NCBI GenBank assembly: GCA_029934695.1 | Contig: JAOZLU010000059.1 | Coordinates: 1 to 11,758, forward strand | Length of the DNA stretch: 11,758 nucleotides | Origin: Desulfobacterales bacterium | Lineage (GTDB): Bacteria; Desulfobacterota; Desulfobacteria; Desulfobacterales; 4be13 | Direction: 5' to 3' | Shown here: in pieces, positions 7,399 to 11,758 of the stretch | How the letters are laid out: the number at the start of each line of letters is the position of its first letter | Numbering within the stretch: the stretch's first letter is position 1 | Notes under the pieces: model-generated | What the model was told of the DNA's origin: nothing | What the model saw: the letters and a program-made list of their open reading frames with translations, nothing else | The model's database searches: none | Position numbers and translations under genes: made by a program

Positions 7399-8454
7399 TT
7401 ATTTTTCGCACCCGTATCTCATCCATGTTTTCAGTATTTTAAACACTTCGGTCAATTGGGGCATGGTTCGTCGGCTGATCCCCGCGTTCTGATTCGGATG
7501 AATGTCTTTTTTGCCCAGACGGCCGGCCATGAAATCCGTTGCTGCTTCACGATGCAGACGGCTCAGATGGCCTCTGCCTGTCAATGCAAAATAAATGGCT
7601 TTCATCCATACTCGGCGAATGACGCGGCGGATTGTGACCTCGTCTGCTCTATATGTTCGTAACAGGTCCAATATATTTCGGTTATCATAATACACCGTCT
7701 GGTGAGGGGTTTTGGCAGAAGCTGAGGAATGCCAGATAAGCGATTTGGCCGACGCCACAATCCGATGCCCTGCCTGAGCAATACGCAGGCACCATTCCAC
7801 ATCGTCAAAATGGATAAAATAATCCCGCCAAAGTCCCGCTGCCTTTGCCACCTCCGCGCGAACCAGCAGGGAGGCCGCAGCCACATAGTCTGCTTCTGCA
7901 TAAGGCCTGCACTCCCTGAGATGATTGCAGAGATTTGCATTTTCAGAAAGCAGTGACGCCAAAGATCGCCCTTCCCATGCAGCAACGGTTTCCAAATGCC
8001 GGTTCAGTATCAGACGGCCGGAACTGCGATTCAGGAACGCACCCATTTCATTGATCCGCCACGGACAGTCCAGTTGCATCATTGTGGAGCCGGCCACTGC
8101 GATGTTCTGATTTTTTTTAAGCAATTCAACAAGTTCAGCCAGAGCCAGGGGATGCACAGTCACGTCGTTATCCAACAGCCATAAGTACCGGTACCGTCCG
8201 GGCGGCTGATCAAACGCCCATTGCAGGCCCGTGTTGAATCCGTCACTGCCGCCCAAATTTTCTGTATTGCGAATCACACGCGCATAAGGATATGCTGCGG
8301 AAATTGCTTCCCAGGTGCCGTCCTGACTCGCGTTGTCAATGACAAGCACATCTGCTGATGAAGGAGGATAATCCATATTTTTTACGGATTTCAGCAGATT
8401 CAGCACATCCTGCTTTTTATTCCAAGTGACGATGATGATTAAAACTTCAGGCAT
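7399..8454 (-). CDS. GT2-family glycosyltransferase (galactofuranosyltransferase-like)
   Basis: The protein has 351 residues from the ATG at 8454. That start is chosen because MPEVLIIIVTWNKK matches the start of the paralogous GT2 at 2175-3578; an upstream TTG would add nine residues. Motifs in order are VIDNASQDGT (38-47), NLGGSDGFNTG (66-76), the metal site DND (95-97), FDD (216-218, in YFIHFDDVEWCLR) and H242. These are the inverting GT-A catalytic elements in the arrangement I associate with GlfT-type enzymes. It lacks the C-terminal extra domain and membrane helix of its paralogue, so it is probably cytosolic or peripherally bound. It is the first gene of the leftward run, so the operon promoter should lie in 8455-8700. 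A weak hairpin (7390-7411) overlaps its stop codon but lacks a T-run. Donor and acceptor sugars are unknown. Confidence 0.9.
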   Translation of the reverse strand: MPEVLIIIVTWNKKQDVLNLLKSVKNMDYPPSSADVLVIDNASQDGTWEAISAAYPYARVIRNTENLGGSDGFNTGLQWAFDQPPGRYRYLWLLDNDVTVHPLALAELVELLKKNQNIAVAGSTMMQLDCPWRINEMGAFLNRSSGRLILNRHLETVAAWEGRSLASLLSENANLCNHLRECRPYAEADYVAAASLLVRAEVAKAAGLWRDYFIHFDDVEWCLRIAQAGHRIVASAKSLIWHSSASAKTPHQTVYYDNRNILDLLRTYRADEVTIRRVIRRVWMKAIYFALTGRGHLSRLHREAATDFMAGRLGKKDIHPNQNAGISRRTMPQLTEVFKILKTWMRYGCEK

Positions 8455-8629
8455 TGTTATCAAAATCCCGACTGGCAACAATAAATTGCCGAGTTGCTCT
8501 CAATTTGTTCATTAGGACTTAAGTTTTAGGGAAAACTGTAAAAATTCATTGCTCATTGTGACCGGTAAGTCATGGGCATTTATAAAAAATAATCCGTCAG
8601 ATGATGTCATTTTTTGGATTCATCATAAT

Positions 8630-8642
8630 ACACATTATGTGT
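8630..8642. promoter_or_regulatory. Palindrome next to a candidate leftward -10 box
   Basis: ACACAT-T-ATGTGT is a perfect 6-bp inverted repeat around one base. On the minus strand TATTAT (8630-8625), five of six to the sigma70 -10 consensus, starts at its edge, but I see no convincing -35 at the right spacing. It could be an operator for the glycan operon; this is weak. Confidence 0.3.
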
Positions 8643-8860
8643 TTTAATGATCTCTGCAACTTTTATAAATCAGACACAGCGTCAACATTTCTGCCCTATT
8701 CCTGAATGAATAGCAAATTTGCTGAAAAAAGCAAGAACAAAAATCTGATCCGGAGTGCTGAAATGAAATTTTAGCACATTCGGCAGGTGAAAAAAGTTCG
8801 TAGTTCCGCGTTCAGGCGGCGGGTGTGTTCCTGAAAAAGTTGTTACAGCCTTTTTTGCCA

Positions 8861-8889
8861 TTGACACACAGGCCCTTTTGTTGTATCTA
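8861..8889 (+). promoter_or_regulatory. Sigma70-like promoter for the acyltransferase gene
   Basis: A perfect -35 TTGACA (8861-8866) is followed, after 17 bases, by TATCTA (8884-8889), which matches only the first three bases of the -10 consensus. Transcription would start near 8896, giving a leader of about 120 bases before the ATG at 9015. An inverted repeat TTCAGG/CCTGAA (8811-8835) lies just upstream and could bind a regulator. Confidence 0.5.
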
Positions 8890-8941
8890 TTCTGCAAATA
8901 TATTTTTTGTGGCAATAAGACCGGAAAGGATAATTGGAAGG

Positions 8942-8998
8942 ATGAACAATCAGGAAACAGAGCGCATTGACCAAAATCCGTTAAGAACCAGTCTCTGA
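8942..8998 (+). CDS. Possible 18-residue leader peptide upstream of the acyltransferase
   Basis: An ATG at 8942 opens an 18-codon frame (MNNQETERIDQNPLRTSL) that ends at TGA 8996-8998, 16 bases before the next ATG. AAAGGA (8925-8930) lies 11 bases upstream, rather far for a ribosome site. It falls within the predicted transcript. The composition is unremarkable, with no run of a single regulatory amino acid, and it may be chance. Confidence 0.2.
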   Translation: MNNQETERIDQNPLRTSL

Positions 8999-9003
8999 TT
9001 TAC

Positions 9004-9007
9004 AGGA
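9004..9007 (+). promoter_or_regulatory. Ribosome binding site of the acyltransferase gene
   Basis: AGGA lies 7 bases before the ATG at 9015 and supports that start rather than the internal ATG at codon 10. Confidence 0.55.
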
Positions 9008-9014
9008 ATTTTAT

Positions 9015-10397
9015 ATGATTAAAGATATAAATAAGGAAACCATGGGAAGCCGCACCCTGCCCCAGTCACCTCCCCAGCGTTTTTGGTCCACGATGAATGA
9101 TGACGGTCTCTTCGCCGGCCGCGCCATAGGCGACATGCTGATCCATTGCATCATCTCGTTTGACGGGCAAATCAGCGAGAAGCGTATGGCAAGAGCGGTG
9201 AGGCTGACCCTCGATGCGGAACCGATCCTCGGATGCCGCTTCGTGCCGGGATGGTGGCGGATGCGATGGGAACGCCGGACAGACTTGGATCACCTCGGAC
9301 TTTTCAGACTTGCATTGTCAGCAGATACAGAGGAGGACATCAGCGGCTTTCTGACAGTCCCTGCTGATCCATGCGAAGAACCTCAGATTCAGGCATTGCT
9401 CCTCCGCTCTGACAGGGACACACTCTGCATAAAGGTCAACCATGTCGCGGCAGATGCGGCCGGGGTCAAAAGATACGCCTGCCTGCTTGCCTCAATTTAC
9501 CGGCGTCTCGCATATAATCCTGAATACAGACCGGAACCCAATCCTGACGGCACCCGTAGCATGCGTCAGGTCAGCAGGCTGTTTGACGTTCCGGACAAAC
9601 TCAGAATTGTCCGCCGCACCTTTCGTGATCTGAGAAATCTTCTTTCCCCGCGTGTGAATTCCACGATTCCGCTGTTCAGAGGCAATCCGTCTGATCGGAC
9701 ATTTGTGATCCGCCGGATCGCCCATCCGCAGTTTCAGGCGATCAAAGCTCATGGCCGCAGACGCGGGGCCACCATTAACGATATGATTCTCACCGCAGTT
9801 TTCCGCTCACTTTCAGATATTATCCGTCCGGACTCGGATATGCCAATACGTCTAATGACCACCGCGGACCTTCGCCGTTACCTCCCGACAGGGAAGGCCG
9901 GCGCGATCTGCAATCTCTCCGGTGTCTTCTGTCTGAAAATGAACCAGTACCTGGAAGCCACGTTTGATGACACTCTTGAGCAGGTGTGTGACCGGATGAA
10001 CTTCATCAAGGGGGACTTTATCGGACTGGGAAGCCACCCCATATTCGTGTTGCCTGCCAAAATTCTTCCGGCCTCGTGGACTCGGCCGATAGGCGATTGG
10101 ATGGGTGAAAGGCTGCTTCGTTCTGGAAATGACACTCCTCCCGGACTCACAAACATGGGGCAGATTGACAAAGAGCGGCTTGTATTTGGCGAGGTGGGAG
10201 TGAGCGACGCTTTTCTGACCGCACCTGTGCTGTTTCCTCCGCTTTTCATCATCGGAATCAGCGGATTTGGCGAGTCCCTGACAATGAGTGTCGGCTTCTG
10301 CGGAAGTGCAGTCAACACGCGGGTTGTCGAGCAGGTTCTTGATCGTGTGGAGAGCGAATTGCGCTCTTTGCCCCGAGTCAGAGACAAATCCGAATGA
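9015..10397 (+). CDS. Condensation-domain superfamily acyltransferase (PapA/WS-DGAT/alcohol acetyltransferase-like)
   Basis: The protein has 460 residues and is soluble. The key motif is NHVAADAAG (142-150), an HxxxD active site with H143 as general base and D147. In this CoA-dependent acyltransferase/condensation superfamily the enzymes move an acyl group from CoA or a carrier protein to a hydroxyl or amine. The fold order fits a stand-alone two-lobed enzyme: an N-terminal lobe ending at the HxxxD segment, then a second lobe with RGATINDMILTAVFRSL (255-271) and RLMTTADLRRYLP, which correspond to the latch/floor region. No carrier or adenylation domain is attached, so it is not a peptide synthetase module. 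It is divergent from the glycan operon and has its own promoter. By context it could acylate the glycan or a lipid carrier, in the manner of mycobacterial PapA proteins; the substrate is not shown by sequence. Confidence 0.82.
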   Translation: MIKDINKETMGSRTLPQSPPQRFWSTMNDDGLFAGRAIGDMLIHCIISFDGQISEKRMARAVRLTLDAEPILGCRFVPGWWRMRWERRTDLDHLGLFRLALSADTEEDISGFLTVPADPCEEPQIQALLLRSDRDTLCIKVNHVAADAAGVKRYACLLASIYRRLAYNPEYRPEPNPDGTRSMRQVSRLFDVPDKLRIVRRTFRDLRNLLSPRVNSTIPLFRGNPSDRTFVIRRIAHPQFQAIKAHGRRRGATINDMILTAVFRSLSDIIRPDSDMPIRLMTTADLRRYLPTGKAGAICNLSGVFCLKMNQYLEATFDDTLEQVCDRMNFIKGDFIGLGSHPIFVLPAKILPASWTRPIGDWMGERLLRSGNDTPPGLTNMGQIDKERLVFGEVGVSDAFLTAPVLFPPLFIIGISGFGESLTMSVGFCGSAVNTRVVEQVLDRVESELRSLPRVRDKSE

Positions 10398-10420
10398 TTC
10401 CCGGGACGATTTCAAAAACT

Positions 10421-10445
10421 TAAAACCTAAAACCTAAAACCTAAG
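10421..10445. repeat. Three-copy 7-bp array forming the stop of the beta-helix gene
   Basis: TAAAACC is repeated three times (10421-10441) followed by TAAG. On the minus strand the TAG stop and the last codons of the beta-helix gene fall within it (stop complement at 10434-10436). It lies in the short gap between two convergent genes. Confidence 0.75.
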
Positions 10446-11576
10446 CTGATCTGCAATCCCCTGAAGCCACCGGGTTCCCATTTCCGCGTCCGTATTTTTG
10501 AGGTTTTTTATCACAGAAATATAATCTTTGCCGGATTCTCTGATACCGGCATGAATCCTCTCCAGAAAAGCATCCCTTGTCCCTGTGTCCCCCTCAGAAC
10601 TTCGCTGTGCTCTGAAAGAGGCTTCCATTTCAGGCCATCCGTCGCCTCCTTGTTGCAGACAAAGATACTTCAGTCGTCCTATTCTTTCTTTGATTGCCAT
10701 ATTCAGTTTTTCTTTCAGCCCCTCCAGAAGCGCATCCGGAAAATTATCGGAGACAAACTGGGAGCGGACATGCTGATACCACTGCATCAGGGCCGTCAGG
10801 TTTGCAATATAGATGACATTGTTTGCCATGATCCTTTTCACGCCCATGAATATACCCGGAGTAAACGGGATATTGCCGCTCCTGCCGCCTTCAAAGAGCA
10901 GACGGCTCTGCCTCAGTTCATCCTTTCTGTTGATTGTTCCCGCTGCGATGACGGTGCCGAACGCCAGACGGCACGGGCCCACAAGCCCCCCCTGTCCCCC
11001 GAGAAATATGGGTTTCTGATTCAGCATCACGCCGTTAGGCACATCACCGATAAGCGACGGGGTGGCCTTGTCCTGATTGGGAGTGAAGTTGAAATGAATG
11101 TATGAGCTGCCGACTTCGCTGTGATCTTTCCGCCCTGTTCCGCCTGACATGAGGCAGTCGCAAAAATTGACAAGACTTCCCAGCGTCACAAAAGGAAAAA
11201 GAATGGTCTGCTTCAGCCCCACAGTGTGAGCGCCGTTTGCCTCTTCTTCCAGAATTGTCCCTTCTCTGACATGCGCGCCGAGGCCCATGCCTGCTTTTTC
11301 AAGAAACACCGCTTCCCTGAAAAACCCGCTTCTGAGGGCAACTTTCGGCCCGACCTGACAGTTTTCAACAGTGGCAGGCCCCTCATGCCCCAGTTGTGTT
11401 CCCCTGAGGATAAGGGTGGAACTTCCATAAATTTTGCATCCCGAATAAATCGACACGCCATCTCCGGAAATTCTGTCAATATTCACATCATCGCCGATTT
11501 CAATGCTCTGGGGATTGGGAATTTTTACTCCTTTTTCCATCAGTTTTTCAATTTTCAAAATATTCTGACTGTCCAT
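10434..11576 (-). CDS. GlmU-like left-handed beta-helix protein (UDP-GlcNAc pyrophosphorylase-related, acyltransferase-type domain only)
   Basis: The protein has 380 residues. Residues 20-225 show loose hexapeptide repeats of a left-handed beta-helix (IEIGDDVNIDRISGDGVSIYSG, in parts; GLGAHVREGTIL; FVTLGSLVNF). RKDHSEVGSSYIHFNFTPNQDKATPSLIGD (149-178, in parts) parallels the acetyltransferase core of GlmU, including a candidate catalytic H152 and the N-x(4)-K-x(4)-IGD tail. Residues 230-380 are mostly helical, with no recognised domain. The N-terminal nucleotidyltransferase domain of GlmU (LAAGxGTRM signature) is absent, so the common database label pyrophosphorylase would be misleading for this polypeptide. 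It probably acts on a sugar nucleotide or as a beta-helix acyltransferase; the reaction is not proven. ATG at 11576 has GAGGTG 4 bases upstream (11581-11586). It is convergent with the acyltransferase gene, 36 bases apart. Confidence 0.85.
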   Translation of the reverse strand: MDSQNILKIEKLMEKGVKIPNPQSIEIGDDVNIDRISGDGVSIYSGCKIYGSSTLILRGTQLGHEGPATVENCQVGPKVALRSGFFREAVFLEKAGMGLGAHVREGTILEEEANGAHTVGLKQTILFPFVTLGSLVNFCDCLMSGGTGRKDHSEVGSSYIHFNFTPNQDKATPSLIGDVPNGVMLNQKPIFLGGQGGLVGPCRLAFGTVIAAGTINRKDELRQSRLLFEGGRSGNIPFTPGIFMGVKRIMANNVIYIANLTALMQWYQHVRSQFVSDNFPDALLEGLKEKLNMAIKERIGRLKYLCLQQGGDGWPEMEASFRAQRSSEGDTGTRDAFLERIHAGIRESGKDYISVIKNLKNTDAEMGTRWLQGIADQLRF

Positions 11577-11633
11577 TCAGCACCTCTTATGTTCTATTTT
11601 TAAAAGTAGCACGAAACATTTGTTCGGGATATG

Positions 11634-11746
11634 ATTGCCGGATGGGGTTTAGATTGCCGGACGGGGTTTAGATTGCCGGACGGGGTTTAGATTGCCGGAC
11701 GGGGTTTGCAACCCCGATTGCCGGACGGGGTTTGCAACCCCGTCCG
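11634..11746. repeat. 19-bp tandem array ending in a GC-rich hairpin
   Basis: Three units of ATTGCCGGACGGGGTTTAG (the first with one change) occupy 11634-11652, 11653-11671 and 11672-11690. A fourth unit extends into half a hairpin (11691-11716), and a fifth carries the complete hairpin (stem 722-732/736-746 plus 11000, 11 of 11 bp). The array lies upstream of the beta-helix gene on its 5' side. Confidence 0.9.
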
Positions 11747-11758
11747 AAACATTCATTG
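11717..11758. repeat. Right copy of the 42-bp hairpin block, inverted relative to the left copy
   Basis: This block matches the reverse complement of 566-607 at 38 of 42 positions, including the hairpin and the flanking AAA-x-x-TT-x-ATTG. It reaches the window edge, so its true right boundary is not visible. Confidence 0.8.

Larger units (their letters stand above)
8455..9014. other. Divergent intergenic regulatory region
   Basis: This 560-base AT-rich region lies between the leftward glycan operon and the rightward acyltransferase gene. It contains small palindromes (8522-8537, AGTTTT/AAAACT with a 4-base loop; 8630-8642; 8811-8835, TTCAGG/CCTGAA), a good rightward promoter (8861-8889) and a possible leader peptide (8942-8998). 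An open frame of 77 codons on the minus strand (8682-8915) has no family resemblance or usable ribosome site, and I do not call it. No JUMPstart/ops element was seen. Confidence 0.6.

Noticed and set aside
7390..7411. Hairpin GTGCGGAAA/TTTTCGCAC as a terminator of the first GT2 gene
   Set aside because: It overlaps the stop codon, has one imperfect pair, and no T-run follows on the minus strand; the next gene starts only 82 bases on.
8474..8490. GGCAA/TTGCC stem as a riboswitch or attenuator in the operon leader
   Set aside because: Only a 5-bp stem with a 7-base loop and no alternative partner or T-run; likely chance.
8682..8915. 77-codon minus-strand frame in the divergent region
   Set aside because: It has no family resemblance and no good ribosome site, and it covers the antisense of the rightward promoter.
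9852..10415. 187-codon minus-strand frame
   Set aside because: Antisense shadow of the acyltransferase gene, which has the HxxxD motif and a good ribosome site.
10551..11105. 184-codon plus-strand frame
   Set aside because: Antisense shadow of the beta-helix gene, which has recognisable repeats and a GAGGTG ribosome site.
11634..11746. CRISPR array
   Set aside because: Units follow each other with no variable spacers, and the repeat is a 19-bp tandem unit.

Overview
The window holds a polysaccharide/glycolipid biosynthesis locus from a Gram-negative-type bacterium. The best guess is a large, repeat-rich genome in the sulfate-reducing Desulfobacterota (Desulfobacteraceae/Desulfonema type). 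That guess rests on moderate GC, numerous GC-rich palindromic repeats and 7-bp tandem repeats in and between genes, and a GlmU-like beta-helix protein whose sequence style I associate with that group. It is inference, not a search result.

Layout. (1) 1-417, plus strand: the 3' end of a gene of unknown function that begins outside the window, with a phage-tail/adhesin-like C-terminal beta domain. (2) 418-701: a non-coding repeat island with a long imperfect hairpin and a perfect GC-rich hairpin. (3) 8454-702, minus strand: a compact five-gene run read right to left. It comprises a GT2 glycosyltransferase, a GT2-GT4 two-domain glycosyltransferase, a Wzx-type flippase (4-bp ATGA overlap with the preceding gene), a second GT2 with an extra C-terminal domain and terminal membrane segment, and a UDP-galactopyranose-mutase-like FAD protein. 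(4) 8455-9014: an AT-rich divergent regulatory region with a good sigma70-like promoter facing right. (5) 9015-10397, plus strand: a condensation-domain/PapA-like acyltransferase with an HxxxD motif. (6) 11576-10434, minus strand: a GlmU-like left-handed beta-helix protein, convergent with the acyltransferase. (7) 11577-11758: a tandem array of a 19-bp unit ending in a copy of the same GC-rich hairpin as at the left end, in inverted orientation.

How the genes may work together (inference). The FAD mutase-like enzyme would supply or modify a sugar nucleotide. The three glycosyltransferase genes, with four catalytic domains, would build a lipid-linked oligosaccharide. The flippase would move it across the inner membrane, and the acyltransferase might acylate a glycan or lipid. 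The two stand-alone GT2 enzymes are paralogues and carry motifs like those of galactofuranosyltransferases (DND, then W/F-DD, then H). With the mutase-like protein they make a furanose-containing glycan a reasonable hypothesis. No priming transferase, polymerase or ligase is visible here.

The most unusual feature is a set of four 7-bp tandem-repeat arrays. Two lie in frame inside enzyme genes, one sits in the short gap upstream of the mutase-like gene, and one forms the stop codon of the beta-helix gene. Seven is not a multiple of three, so a change of one unit would shift the reading frame. The locus could therefore be phase- or sequence-variable, although the arrays are short and imperfect.
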